Part shown: positions 11,385-23,020 of the stretch, piece by piece
How the letters are laid out: each line of letters begins with the position of its first letter
Position numbering within the stretch: position 1 is the stretch's first letter
Assembly (NCBI GenBank): GCA_013420905.1
Contig: JAAXNY010000001.1
Coordinates: forward strand, 3,968,001-4,032,000
Length of the DNA: 64,000 nucleotides
Source: Collybia mongolica
Taxonomy: Eukaryota > Basidiomycota > Agaricomycetes > Agaricales > Clitocybaceae
Reading direction: 5' to 3'
Position numbers and translations under genes: made by a program
Notes under the pieces: model-generated
Database searches by the model: none
What the model was told of the DNA's origin: nothing
Seen by the model: the letters and a program-made list of their open reading frames with translations, nothing else

Positions 11385-12833
11385 ATGTGGTGCTCAATTG
11401 GATATTTTCAAGTGGACTTACAACGATCTCGAGCCCAGATGTCTCCAGTCCATCAGAGGAATGCGACATTACGAGTATCCAACAGACTTGTGCAAGCTTT
11501 TGTTGCTGGTGTTGGACGAATGGACAAGTCATTATCACCAAGTGTCACTCTAAACCGGCTGCGCAACCACAAATTCACTGCGGGAGACACGATTCATATC
11601 TTCCACATAGCTTATGCAACTTTCTGGATCACTCTTATGACATCGCCAGCTTTTCCTCTTAAACTCCTTATACCAGTACTTTACATAATTGCTCTCCTCA
11701 TCCCATTCACTTCCCAGTTTTTCCTTCCCGCAACCCCAATCTTCGCGTACTTACTCACATTCTATTCAGCGCGATTCGTTCCTGCCCCATGGCGACCCAC
11801 AATATCGGTCTCTTTACTGCCAACACTTGAGTCAGTCCTATATGGTGCAAACATATCGGATATCCTCACGCGTTTCACTCACCCCGTTCTCGACATTATC
11901 GCTTGGATACCATATGGCGTCGGCCATTTCACTATCCCATTCATCGTCGGGGCTTTCCTTTGGCTTTTCCGCTCGAAGGAATCACTACATCTTTGGGCAC
12001 GCGTATTCGGTTACATGAATATGTGGGGCGTCATCATTCAGATCGTATTCCCTTGTGCCGCCCCTTGGTACGAAATTATATATGGTCTCACTCCAGCCAA
12101 TTATTCCATGAAAGGGTCCCCCGGCGGCCTCGCACGCATAGATGCCTTATTCCGCTCTCACGGATACACCACAGCATTTTCCAACTCACCGGTCGTCTTC
12201 GGTGCATTCCCTTCTCTTCATGCTGGAACCTCGACCATGGAAGCTCTATTCATTTCCCATTTCTTCCCCCAAACGGCTCGTTATGTGTGGGGATACGCGG
12301 GAGTGCTGTACTGGGCAACGATGTACCTCACACATCACTACCTCATAGATGTAGTTGGTGGTGCTTGTCTCGCTACAGCCTTTTTCTACTTTTATCTCCC
12401 AGATGAACTCAAGGGCGAAGCAGCACTTGCTCCGCCAGCCGGTCTGGCAAATCATCGAATGGGAACACAGAGGTCTAAGTATGAAATTTACGACCTTGAG
12501 GATCCAAGGGGGAGAAGCGTCATGGACGCTGCAGCCTTTGATCTGAGCGATGCGAGCTCAGACGAGGAGGAGATGGACATCACATACAGGTCACCAGTCC
12601 CGGGTGCTACTCCTACCAGTGCTGTAATGCCTATTCCTACTCATCCCCTGGATGGCAACAAGGGGACTAAAAAAAGCCATCGTCACACAGCCAGCATTGC
12701 CAGCCTAATCCGAGGAGATGAACGTAGCGCAGAAGACGGATGGAGTCCTGTCACAGCTTCATTCATTTTCCCTCAAACACGTAGTGGGGGAGAGCGGGAC
12801 CGAAGTCGAGACAGCGAGGATACGAAGCAGTAG
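11385..12833 (+). CDS. AUR1: Inositol phosphorylceramide synthase catalytic subunit (AUR1)
   Basis: Transfers phosphoinositol from phosphatidylinositol to ceramide, making inositol phosphorylceramide in the Golgi; it is the target of aureobasidin A in yeast. The reading frame is open over 482 residues with several membrane segments. PAP2-fold motifs are clear: GSPGGLARID, FGAFPSLHAGTSTMEAL (first catalytic His) and YLTHHYLIDVVGG (second His and Asp). TSQFFLPATPI and FGYMNMWGVIIQ also match AUR1. The C-terminal 130 residues are hydrophilic and acidic. The N-terminus is uncertain: the ATG at 11385 sits in GTATGT, and a 5' intron ending at the CCCAG before 11442 would move the start to MSPVHQRN. 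The conserved part begins at RMDKSLSPSVTLNRLR. Confidence 0.93.
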   Translation: MWCSIGYFQVDLQRSRAQMSPVHQRNATLRVSNRLVQAFVAGVGRMDKSLSPSVTLNRLRNHKFTAGDTIHIFHIAYATFWITLMTSPAFPLKLLIPVLYIIALLIPFTSQFFLPATPIFAYLLTFYSARFVPAPWRPTISVSLLPTLESVLYGANISDILTRFTHPVLDIIAWIPYGVGHFTIPFIVGAFLWLFRSKESLHLWARVFGYMNMWGVIIQIVFPCAAPWYEIIYGLTPANYSMKGSPGGLARIDALFRSHGYTTAFSNSPVVFGAFPSLHAGTSTMEALFISHFFPQTARYVWGYAGVLYWATMYLTHHYLIDVVGGACLATAFFYFYLPDELKGEAALAPPAGLANHRMGTQRSKYEIYDLEDPRGRSVMDAAAFDLSDASSDEEEMDITYRSPVPGATPTSAVMPIPTHPLDGNKGTKKSHRHTASIASLIRGDERSAEDGWSPVTASFIFPQTRSGGERDRSRDSEDTKQ

Positions 12834-13050
12834 TACCTAGTCGAGGTTGAATTTGGGTATGGTGGATTACTTAACATTAATGTCGATAGATTGAGATACC
12901 ATTTGACTGTGACCTCCTTGGTTACTGTTTAATCACATCGAGATATCCTTCAATTAGTGCAGTGCATTCGTTTGTCATGTGACTCGGCAACTTTCACAAT
13001 TCTGACAGCAAGCGGCCTTGCCTGAATCTGAAACCCTCCTACTCAGCAAT

Positions 13051-14419
13051 ATGGGATCTGCAACATTTCCCTGGGACCTATTGAAGGCTGAAAGTCTTCG
13101 AAATGTATGTCGGGATGTCGGCATACAGGGACGTACTCGAGATGCTATGGTTGATTTTTTGAAATCGGTTGAGACGGTCGGGTGTATGTCAGTATTTCCC
13201 TCCCACCCATATCCTGTCTGATTGTTGTATTCATTACAGTGACGGACGCGCTCAGCTTACACAGTGAAGACACGCGTACAACAGGGAGATCTGCAACCAC
13301 GGCGAGACCCTCGACTTCTTTAACGCCGAAACGAAGTCGCGAACCAGTAGTTTCTGACTACAATACGCGACACCGAGACAAGAGGGCGAGAATCTCTGAC
13401 CCCGGTCCTGGCGCATCGCGCAAGAAGGTGCGAGTTGCGAAGAAAGTTGAGACCAGGCAGCCTCAGACACCTGTCGTTTCGTCGAGTCGAAACCTGGGAG
13501 AGTTGAAAAGCGCTATGAAGAAAACACTGCCAGTGAAGGCTGCGCGGAAAGAGGTGTTTGATGGAGTGCTGTTACGAAAGCTACCGTCTGCAGTTGATAA
13601 AGGCAGAGCAGAGGATAACGAGGGAGTAGACGATGCTACGAGTAATGGACATAACGGCGCTATGAGTGACGGACACGACGAAACCCTTACTGGAGAAGGA
13701 AATGGTCTGCCGTCTCGAGGTGAATCAAGCCTTGCTGACTCTAACAAAGGTCAAACCCTGGTCGTCTCATCATTTTGCGGGAAGCTGATCTTGGTGACAG
13801 AAAATGAGTTGCTACTTGGTTCTCTTATTGTAGACGACGAAACCGACCAATCGGGACACGGTGCGCACTCGTGTCCTCTATGATTTCAACTTATCATCAA
13901 GCCGTTATTTTAGATGAGCCTAGTAACACCGAAGGCGCTAGTCAGCCCACATATCGTGGTAGATACGTTTCAACCACGATCCGCGACCGATTGCTCATGA
14001 GCTTCATATCTCCACGATACAGCAGCAACGATGGTGGATTTGTTTGATGATGACCCGGACGCAGAGGGAGAGGTTGTCGCAGAACAAGAGGATGGAGAAC
14101 ATGAACTTGTGACCGAAGAACGCCCACAAGGACTCACGATCACCGCCCCTCAAGATGATGGTAGTGTGCTTCGAGATGTGGATGTGGTCTCCAACGGAGG
14201 GATTAACGAGGGATCAGAAGAATCTGCCTCTGAATCTGGAGAAACGATCGAATCACCCACAATCCAGGCCTATCAACATCCAGATATAGGGGACCTAACA
14301 ACGGTAAAATTTATAAGTAACTTTCGCCTTCTTGATTTATCTCAATTTTGCTGTAGGACGATGTTAGTGAGATCGAGCAACTACTGAAATCAGTGGTAGA
14401 AAACCGACACATAATATAG
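13051..14419 (+). CDS. Hypothetical protein with SAP-like N-terminus
   Basis: Six exons fit one open frame: 13051-13183, 13240-13749, 13834-13860 (27 nt), 13914-13958 (45 nt), 14023-14303 and 14357-14419, in all 1059 nt and 352 residues. Residues 5-42 (WDLLKAESLRNVCRDVGI, then GRTRDAMVDFL) have the helix-turn-helix spacing of a SAP-type DNA-binding motif. The middle is basic and disordered with likely nuclear localisation sequences (RDKRARI, SRKKVRVAKK). The last third is very acidic (FDDDPDAEGEVV) and ends in a short helix, DDVSEIEQLLKSVVENR. A chromatin-linked role is inference only. The two tiny exons make automated models of this gene likely to be wrong. Confidence 0.6.
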
Positions 14420-14529
14420 CCCTTAGTCTTCGCACTCTTCGGCCGGGAAATTGTACATTGAAGAAAAAAATGGACCTTAAGCTACCCTATGACCCGCTAT
14501 TTATTCAAGGAGCTGAAGGGCACTATTGT

Positions 14530-16726
14530 TTACTTTTTCAATCCTAAGACCCTTTCGTAGAACCCTAACTCCCTCTCTAGTGCATCCTTGATGTTTTTCT
14601 CTTGTCGCCATCCGTGTCCTTCGCCCTCATACATCTTGTACTCTACAAAACCACCTCGGGCCTTAATACTATCATATATCATCTCCGACTGTTCCTTCAA
14701 GACCACCTTGTCGATTTCACCCTGCAACAGCTGCCATTGATCCTTCAATAAGGAGCTGATCATTGAGGAAAGCCCGACCTACCAACAATGGTGACACAAT
14801 CTTCTCAACGTGGTTCAACGGTGACCTCTCGATATAAGTTTGTGGGACTTCCTCTGGAGTGCCGCCTAGGAGCTTTTCAAGGTATCTGGATTCAAATTTG
14901 TGACTGTGTTCACCGAGTGGCTTTAAGTCCGATATGCCATAGGATGCAGTGCCCGCGGCGAAGGCTGCCGGATTTGGTCCACCAGAAAGTGCTGCCAAAA
15001 CGGTGTACCCGCCGGCCGATTGCCCTCGGATGACAACGCGTTTGGGATCCACAAGATTGTAAGGCGCACCTGATATCACCTTTGCTGCGTGCACGCAGTC
15101 CTCGACATCAACGACCCCCCATTGACCTTTAAGGCGCTCAATGTATGCGCGCCCATACCCAGAGGAGCCACCATAATTGATATCCAACCTACGGAAGGAG
15201 TTGATATATAGCCACAAAATCAGACACGGCGCTCCACATACCATGCCCATCCTCGAGAGGTAAAATACTGGATTTTCCAGTTCAAACCTTGTCCCGCCAA
15301 CTCCGTCGGTCCCCCATGAACCCCAAGAATGCAAGGCGGAAGCTCTCCTGTAATACTAGATCCAGTGTACTCTGGATTAATGGGTGGATAGTAGTTGAGA
15401 TGTAACGGGCCACCTCCAGGTGCGGTGATGGTCATTGGCTGAGGCTTAGATACAATTCCTTTTGGGAAAGCGACAGAATTCTTGGACTTGAGGGTGGTAA
15501 ATTCTGCTGTGGCTAAACCACTCGTTACTGAAATAGCACACTTGACGATAGTCGACCCTTCGTCCACCTTCTCACCAGTAAAAGCCACCTCTTGGCGCGC
15601 GCGGGAGATTGACCGCAGGTTCCCAATCACGACATAAGGGCTGTCAATAGTCTGGGGCTGCATACGTCCCTCGGTGTCCACGACATAAAGGACATCGCGA
15701 CCATCTTTTGAAGCAGAGTAGAGCGCATATCTTCCAGCTTCGTCAATGATGGTAACGGGGAAGATATTGAAAACCCAGCCAGGGCTCCCGAAATCTACTG
15801 TGATGGGCTGTGGGAATAACGGGGCGGCCTTTCCGTTGCAAAATATCCATGGGTTGATGTACCCCGATTCATCTGAAGTGAAGATAAGGCTATTGTTGGA
15901 TGCCCACGCGGGGAAGGCGCAGCTGATCTTTTCCTTTTCTCCTGCAACAAGGACCTCGTTCTTCACCAAGAGTCCCCCCTTGTCAGTAACGATGTCAGCG
16001 ACATGAATTTCCGCACCCTCCCAAGGCATGTCGGGGTGATACCACTGTTGCCAAGCGATGCATGCACCATCAGGCGAAAACTTTGGAGCGGCGTAGAAGT
16101 CGGCACCTGTGAGAAACGCTTGTGCAGTCTTCGTATGGGTATTTATGAGAGAGAGCGTGGTGACGACTTTGTCATGTACATCAATAGTATGATCCTCCAA
16201 GACGGCAACTAAAAGATGAGAATGTATAGGATGTACATCGAAGTTCGCGAACCGATGCGCCTTGTTCTCTGATCATACCATCGACCTTAGTATGAACTAC
16301 AATTTAATCGATTAAACAACATCTCACCTGGAGTGACCGCTTCGGGCTCCGCGCCCTCGGTTGTGCGATAGATTCGTCCATCGGTGTAATGTGAGAAGTA
16401 TATTATGCCATTATGCACGATCGCAGGGGCGCCCCCATATTCGTGCACGCCTGTCCGCACATTCCAACCCTCTCCAACGACATCGTGTCCGGTCTTAGTG
16501 TTTACAAGGACATTCCGTCCTGCTTCCGATGGCCTGCTCTCAAGATGATAGACCGCCGATGTGACAGGATCGACGACGATATCAGCAAAAGTGATGGACT
16601 GGAGGTGAATTAGATTTCCTAGCGAGATAGATAAGATTCAGCCCAAACTCAGCGTACACCCTTGGTGATCGACTCTGCTGTGATCGGGGATGCCCATGTA
16701 CCAAATGAAGCTGCTTGAGGTGCCAT
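14530..16726 (-). CDS. S9 prolyl oligopeptidase-family peptidase (dipeptidyl/acylaminoacyl peptidase-like)
   Basis: Serine peptidase of clan SC family S9, probably cytosolic since no signal peptide is seen. The start MAPQAASFGTWASPITAESI lies at 16726. The following exons carry a beta-propeller region (TGADFYAAPKFSPDGACIAW, FTSDESGY) and then the alpha/beta-hydrolase domain. The nucleophile elbow is RGQSAGGY (catalytic Ser). Upstream LGVHGGPTE forms the oxyanion region, and NYGGSSGYGRAYIERLKGQW is the usual S9 signature. The acid lies in LLQGEIDKVV and the His in EGEGHGW near the end. Several introns are present, including one in the first 70 nt of coding sequence and one just before the last exon at 14763. 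About 650 residues. The exact substrate class within S9 cannot be told. Confidence 0.9.
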
Positions 16727-16749
16727 TGTACTTAGAAGTAGATAATTAA

Positions 16750-17400
16750 AGAGGTCTGGTGAAGTTGATGCAAGAAGGCCCTATTTATGTACATGGTGAA
16801 AGAAAGCTTTGTCGCGTATGCTTTACGGCTCAATATGGAATCGACGCGCAATCCTCGGCAGACTCGGATCTTATTTGTCAACAAACCTCTGGGACTACCA
16901 TGTGACATCCCCCACTAATCCTGAAAGCGCTTCATAGTGTGTATGATACCTACCTACAGATGTACTGTGTAGACGCCGATTCGGCCGAATACCAGGATAC
17001 AGGCTGGTTTCATCCATGGTTCTGGTCTGTGACATCCCTCGTCGTCGAGGCTCCTATCGATGACCTTGCCTGTACCCAAGAGTACAAGCGTCTGGGACAA
17101 TATTTTCGTGTCCATCAGGCATAAGACGAACAGGAAGAGGCTCAATCGGAAATTAAGAAGGGTCTGACATCGAACAAGCTGACAAGAACTTAAAGAAATC
17201 AACAGTGCAGGGCCCTCCAGGAAATGGAACCACCTACTCAATTGCTTTGTTATAGGTTGAGCTCAGAATTCACCGGATCACCGTTATGCATGACCTCTCC
17301 GAGGTCCGATCACACAGCACTATATGTTGATGTAACGTCCGCTCGGACGCATTCCTTTGTATCCCTCCGATTACAGCGGTGACCCCGCCAGACTTGCCGC
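16750..17400. other. Intergenic, no gene recognised
   Basis: Upstream of the S9 peptidase. Only short frames without motifs are present (for example 16954-17241, minus). It probably includes the peptidase promoter and the decayed edge of the reductase relic that begins near 17400. Confidence 0.4.
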
Positions 17401-17426
17401 ATGTGTGGGATGTTTTTATCGTATTG

Positions 17427-17725
17427 TCATCCTCGGGATACGGTCCGGAGCATGGGACACCCCTCCGGATGCTCGACATCCTCAGGCCGGGTTTCTGGGC
17501 GGTAATCAAACACAGCTTCAACACCAGCAGCGAGAAGCTTTGCGTAATTCTTTATACTCGCCGTAGCGAATATAAGATATGGTTTTCCAGCCGGAATGCG
17601 GGAGGACCTGGCGAGCTCGATAGGTAAGCAGACCCACCGAAGTTGATGCTGAGTAAATGAGGATAGCAGGGGACTCATGTTCAGCCGACCACGCCTCGTG
17701 CTTGAGTGGATTAGGAAAGGGCACA
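17427..17725 (-). pseudogene. Relic of a zinc-type/MDR enoyl reductase-like gene
   Basis: On the minus strand a frame from about 17725 reads FPNPLKHEAWSAEHESPAI and then LIYSASTSVG, the start of the nucleotide-binding fold in medium-chain reductases of the toxD/LovC type. Just after this glycine motif, near 17635, the similarity jumps to another frame: PIELARSSRIPAGK, IFATASIKNYAKLLAAGV and EAVFDYRPE, which are the expected next elements (helix, strand 2, VFDYR). No splice pair explains the shift, so a small indel is likely. Neither the N-terminal catalytic half nor a C-terminal completion is recognisable nearby. I take it as a truncated, frameshifted pseudogene. Confidence 0.55.
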
Positions 17726-17923
17726 TTAACGTTATGACGTCCAACCTACCGCAGTCTACGGTTACCCAATCTTAGACCAGAAAAGTGTGCATCATCTGAA
17801 TACATAGCATTGGAAAGGACAGATAGAAAGGCAGGTGGCATACCTGGGCGTGATAGTAATAATATACAACAGAACGAAGGCGTGAGGTTCCGCTAGAACT
17901 TCACATCATTGAGAATTGGGACG

Positions 17924-20276
17924 TTACTTCATACCTTCGAGGAAACGAAGTATCTCTCGCATAGGTGGACGGAGGCAGAACGCTTGGTCCCAGCACCGGT
18001 CTAACATGGTCCAGAACGCTTCTTCATTCTTGGGCGGAATATGGCAGGTAGCGCCTCTCGAAGGTTTGATACCCCTCATAATATCAACAGTCACAGCGTG
18101 GTCATTTGAGCGATGGGGATAAGGGATCTCGCCCGTGGCGACCTGGATACAGAGCATGAAATTTATCGGTCTAACGTTCAGATAAGTCAAATGGAAAACC
18201 CTTACCTCCAGGCACACGGACCCAAAAGCATAAACATCACTGTGGGTGGTGATCGGAGGCACACCCCCGTCATCTTCAACCAGAGCCAGTATTAGTTCCG
18301 GGGCCATCCATCTTGTCGAGCCTGCGAAGAAGGACGATCCGATATTGATTGAGTCTGACATGTCTTCTACGACCTTCGACAATCCAAAATCGGTGATAAT
18401 AGGACATCCGTAGTCATCAATGAGTATATTTCCCTGGAGCAAAAGGCCAAATTAACGTGGGGACAGCTAGATAGATATGTATGGTGCCTGACCCCCTTCA
18501 GGTCGCCATGAACGATAACGGGCTTGAAGTCATGTAGATAAGCGATCCCAGATGCAATTTGCACCAGCTGTTGAGTCCAGGGCATCAGTTTTATTCGAGT
18601 AATACGTGCTAAATAGGGCGTACTAAGCTCAGCCGGTTCGCAGTGGTATTATTATTCAAGTAATGACAAATAGTGCCGTTTTCGCACCAGGGAGATACCA
18701 TGCCGATGCTAGTCTGAAATTGAACGACCCCGAATAGCTGGCTGATATTGCGGTGAGATAACTTGTGCCATGCGATCACCTCGACTTGTAGTCGCTGAAA
18801 GACTGTTGAGAGCGATTGAAAAAAAGTAGAAAAAGTTCCTCACACTCATCAGCTTCTCCCGGACGTTCTTGACCATGATTTGGCGTAAAACTTTCAAGGC
18901 AACCTGCCAGTAGATGGTTTAACAGATATGACCATGGTGGGCTCTGGGAAACCTTACATTGCGTGGTCGTTTCTCGATGGGGTCATTCCATACACCTTTC
19001 CAGACATCAGAGAAAGAACCATAAGATACAGCGGAATCTCCGACAGTCGTAATTTCGTCTGTGAGATCAGTTAATATCACAGAGCCTTTCACAACCAGGG
19101 TTTTCGTCACAGTTTCCTGCAAGAATTTCTGGCGACACCTCTGCTTCAGACGGCTGTAGTCCTGGTGCTCTTGAATCCATCTAAATTCATCATAAGAGGA
19201 AACAGAGAGGGCGACGGATCTAAGTGCCGAGAAATAAAGAAGACGAGGGTAAGTCTGTAAGACCATCGAGTTCCGTAAATGGATGTCTACTGCGTATTCA
19301 ATGCCGACTTCGATAGCCACAGTTGACGGTTTGGTGTCTGTAAGTGAAGAGTAGCTCCCATTTCTGTTGCCAAGAATATAGAGCGCTAGTGTTGGAAGGA
19401 TGGGAAAGAAGAGGTCTGAACATTCACTAGTTAAGGGAGTAAGCGAGGTAATCGTGTCGAAAGAAGCAGAACCCACGGATCTTCATCAAAGCCCTCATCG
19501 AGTGTTCCGAAGCACGACTCTGCAAGAATAAATTCCTGGTCCTGTGATGCAACACCAACACAAACATCCGCTCCACATAGACGCCAGCAGTACATTTCCA
19601 TGGCATCTTGTAGGGCATCAACTGATGCTCCAAGCCTCAGGTGTCTTTCGTGGCGGGGACGGTGGGCCGGATCGTCACTTGATGAGTGCTGCATGAATGC
19701 CATAAAGGCCCTCATAATGTGACGACGGCGAAGCTCCAAGATGATTGGAAGGTAAGCAGGGAATATCCCCTCTCTGGGACTCTCCCCCGCGGGCTCCGCC
19801 AACGATCCCACAATCTCGCGGTATTTCGCGCTGTTACGGAATCGCAGGAAAACCATATACTTGCATAAGTTCTCCACGGCTACCCTGTCAAACGGGAAGG
19901 AGTTTGTGGAGGTGGGGTTACCGTGGGAATATGTAAGTGCTATTAAGCTCGCGAGTGTAGAGCCTGCCTCATCTTCGAGGCGATGAAAGGTATCTTCCGC
20001 TTCTCGTACGAGCGCCTGGGTAGTCAAACCACCGTGTTTGAAATCCTCGAATATCGAACATACGGGGGTCGGTGGTTGGCAGATTTCGGAAAGTTCGTTA
20101 TCATAAACGTCATAGACATGTACGCGGGGGTCTCGGGGAAGGCCAGTAGGTCCGCTACACAACAGAAAGTGTATCAAAAAAAAAGCAATGAACGAAGATG
20201 ACGTCTACACTCACGTTTCAGACAGCCAGAATCTCCACAAATATTGAGGGAAATGGTGAGGAATATCAAATGTCAT
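17924..20276 (-). CDS. DUF4238-like domain fused to a TKL-type protein kinase
   Basis: The first exon (20276-20215) encodes MTFDIPHHFPQYLWRFWLSE, the His-His-x-PQY opening typical of DUF4238 proteins. It splices to exon 20154-19477 (GPTGLPRDPRVHVYDVYDNE, later MVFLRFRNSAKY), then to exon 19426 onward with FFPILPTLALYIL, as at the end of DUF4238. The same frame continues through LRNSMVLQTYPRLLYFS and a linker into a kinase: YGSFSDVWKGVW (glycine loop), VALKVLRQ (Lys), IVHGDLKG followed by NILIDDYG (catalytic loop), ITDFGLSK (DFG) and RWMAPELIL (APE). The kinase end is LDRCWDQAFCLRPPMREIL. All catalytic residues are present. Roughly 600 residues in at least seven exons; internal kinase borders are approximate. 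The role is unknown; DUF4238 function is undefined. Confidence 0.8.
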
Positions 20277-20299
20277 GGGCTGCAGGGAAGCTGTGCAAG

Positions 20300-21160
20300 C
20301 ACGAGGTGGCGTGAGCTAACACTGAAGCCATGGTATCGCCCGGAAACGAACCTTTAGACTTTATCGTAGTGGTCGTATGAAATGAAGCATGCCTTTGGGA
20401 AACGTATTTTGTAGGCAACGTGGCAGGCAGAATGAAAGTCGATAAGAAAAGAAAGGATGAAGATATGGGAAGGATTTGTTCCAGGTGTTGGCCTACGGGT
20501 GTCGATAATCAGCCAGGTATAAGATCTGTCGGCCAGAGCTTCGGAAAACTACGTAGATGTGCACATGGTTGTTCGGATGGAAGGGCACAGAATTGTTGAT
20601 TTTAGGACACAAGTCATGAAGAAGTGGTTGCTCTTTTATGTCCGGAGATAATGATTTCGTCCCTGATGCGGTCATCGAGGGGACAGCCTCTATCAGGGAC
20701 AAGTGGAGCAGAATCCACGATACCTCAACAGCATACTCAAGGCCCCAGCGGTGTGCATGCCGACCTGACAGACGTTCAGTTTTATAATAGTGTAAGCATG
20801 CTTAAATCGGCTTCTGATTCCGGAGAGACGGTGTTTGTGTGCCACCTATACGAGTCGAATTGCTGTAGCTTCGGGGAAATAGTTGGAACTTGACAGATCC
20901 TAACACTTGTGGCTTGAGAGCCGAGCTTGGAGCTTGAATAAGTGCGCGTTGGAGTGGAGTAGGTAAAATTGGGTTTCCAGATTTACTAGCGGTCTGGACC
21001 TAGGTTTGAACGCGTACACGTGATGCTGGGCACAGCTTGTCAACAGCCTGCCGTCAAAGCAAGTGGCAATACATACAAAGAACGCGACTTGTGGCAATTT
21101 TTTTAAATTGCAATTTACCCCAAAAATCATTCCATCCTTATCCCCCACTTCAGTTTTGAA
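20300..21160. other. Divergent promoter region, no gene recognised
   Basis: Lies between the kinase fusion (minus) and the peroxiredoxin (plus), so it should hold both promoters. Open frames are short and without motifs. The last 70 bases before the peroxiredoxin start contain the A/T-rich run TTTTTTTAAATTG and a pyrimidine-rich leader. Confidence 0.4.
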
Positions 21161-21161
21161 A

Positions 21162-22150
21162 ATGGTCGCCCTCGTTCAACGCCCTGCACCTACCTTCAAG
21201 GCAGACACAATTGTAGATGGCCTGTTCACCGAAGTTTCTCTCTCCGACTATCTTGGTCAATGGTAGGGAACAACTAATCACTCGTTGCCAACCGCGCGTT
21301 AACTTCCTTTTCTAAGGGTGGTTCTGTTGTTCTACCCTATGTAAGTTTGGAACCAAAGCCTCTGACGAGTTCCTGAACTTCTCGCTATCAGGGACTTCAC
21401 CTTTGTCTGCCCCACGTAAATGCCCTCTTTTGTTTCCGAGCGATACTGTGGCTCACCAAGATGATTCGGTCTAGAGAGATTCTTGCGTTCAATGATTGTC
21501 TCCCTCAGTTTAAGGCGATTAATACCACGGTCCTGGGTATACCTCCTCTCTTTTTGGCGAGGCCGTACAATTAAATCTCGTATCAAGGTATCTCCACGGA
21601 CTCAAAGTTTTCCCATTTCGCCTGGTCCACCCAGCCTCGTAAGGAAGGTGGCCTCGGACCCGGCCTCAAACTCCCTCTCGTAGCTGACAGGAACATGAGC
21701 ATCTCACGTGAATATGGTGTCCTGATAGAAGAAGAGGGTGTTGCGTTGCGAGGGCTGTTCATCATTGACCCCAAAGGAATACTTCGGTCAGTGGAAGTAA
21801 TCCAAACTTTCTATCCTCTCCATTATGTTAACTCTTGGTATCCTATCAATAGGCAAATTACCGTCAATGACCTCCCAGTTGGCCGCTCTGTCGACGAAAC
21901 CATCCGCCTTATCAAAGCCTTCCAATTTACGGTACGCCAAAAACTGTTCACATCGTACCAGCAATCTAACCCATAGAAGGATAAACACGGTGAAGTCTGT
22001 CCAGCGAACTGGAATGAAGGATCCAAGACTATGAAAGCAGACCCGAAAGGGTCTCTCGAGTACTTCGCCTCCGTTGCGGCACCCAATGGTAACGGCACAA
22101 CCAACGGGGATGCCAATGGCATTGCCAAGAAGCGCGCTCGTGTTGAATGA
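21162..22150 (+). CDS. 2-Cys peroxiredoxin (PRX1/1-Cys-like length, TSA family)
   Basis: Thiol peroxidase reducing hydrogen peroxide and alkyl hydroperoxides with thioredoxin. Seven exons; the first is 21162-21262. The frame gives [18 protein letters not shown] with the peroxidatic Cys, then [65 protein letters not shown] and the resolving Cys in [16 protein letters not shown]. Introns fall inside [13 protein letters not shown] and VCPT|E. The C-terminus has an unusual low-complexity tail ([12 protein letters not shown]) ending in KKRARVE, which is basic and could act as a nuclear signal. About 220 residues, cytosolic. The tail is longer than in yeast Tsa1. Confidence 0.92.
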
Positions 22151-22299
22151 TTTCCCAGGTATTATTGGAATATACCAACAGATTAATGGAATTGCAATCC
22201 GGACAGTCTTAGACGCAACTTACCTCTCACTTTCAGTAGATAGCCTTAAACTAACTTACTATCGGGGAAGATTGTTGAAACACACTTCCAAATCTTAAA

Positions 22300-23020
22300 T
22301 GTACATACTTACCTTACTGTTACTGGTTGGCTTCCCCTCGATTACGCTGAATAACGTGATCTTGGGACGCGGTATCGAATTGAAATCTCGAAATATTGTG
22401 ATGGATGTGCCGTCCAAAAGGTTGAGATGCTCAGGGTCAAAGTCATCAGCCTCTTCCTGAGAGTCCATGAAATGGAATCGTTTCGGGAATGGCTAGATCC
22501 ACCGATATCTGGTACAAAACAAAATTCCAGAAACAAAACAAGGTAGGGCCGACAAACAATAAAGGCCTTCTGATGGATGTAGGGAAAAGTGTGACGGGCA
22601 GGCGGGGGACAGAGAGGTCATACACTGATAGGAAGATATCCTCTGGGATCCGCCATTCCTGCTTGTTCCAAAAGGTCAAATAATAATAGGCGCAAGAGCC
22701 GTAGTGTATATCTCCACATGAACCCTTTCGTCCTGGTGATGATCTAAATGCATAAAATCAGTTAACGGAGTGTGCATGATATCGAACGCCCCTCAGAGGC
22801 TGAATTGGGACTCAACATGGACCGCAAAGCTATCTTTGAATTTCATAATGAGCCCACGCCGCGCGTAACAGGTGGTAAAATGATGATCGCTGAGTACTGT
22901 GAACTGGGATGAATGGCGATACGAGCTCCAACGCCGTTCGTAAATTGCGGATACCGAATCAAAACTTCCCATGGGAGGGTGGTCGTGACCTCGTGACTTG
23001 TATAGGCAAGCTTGAATCAA
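22300..23020 (-). other. Possible gene or gene remnant, unresolved
   Basis: Several minus-strand fragments look coding but I cannot join them. They are MGSFDSVSAIYERRWSSYRH (from about 22973), TFWNKQEWRIPEDIFLS (about 22681-22630) and EEADDFDPEHLNLLDGTSI followed by RPKITLFSVIEGKP (about 22470-22340). The last runs to a good donor (AAGGTAAGT) at about 22310. No family is recognised. It may be a multi-exon gene ending in the 3' region of the peroxiredoxin, or a decayed one. Confidence 0.25.
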
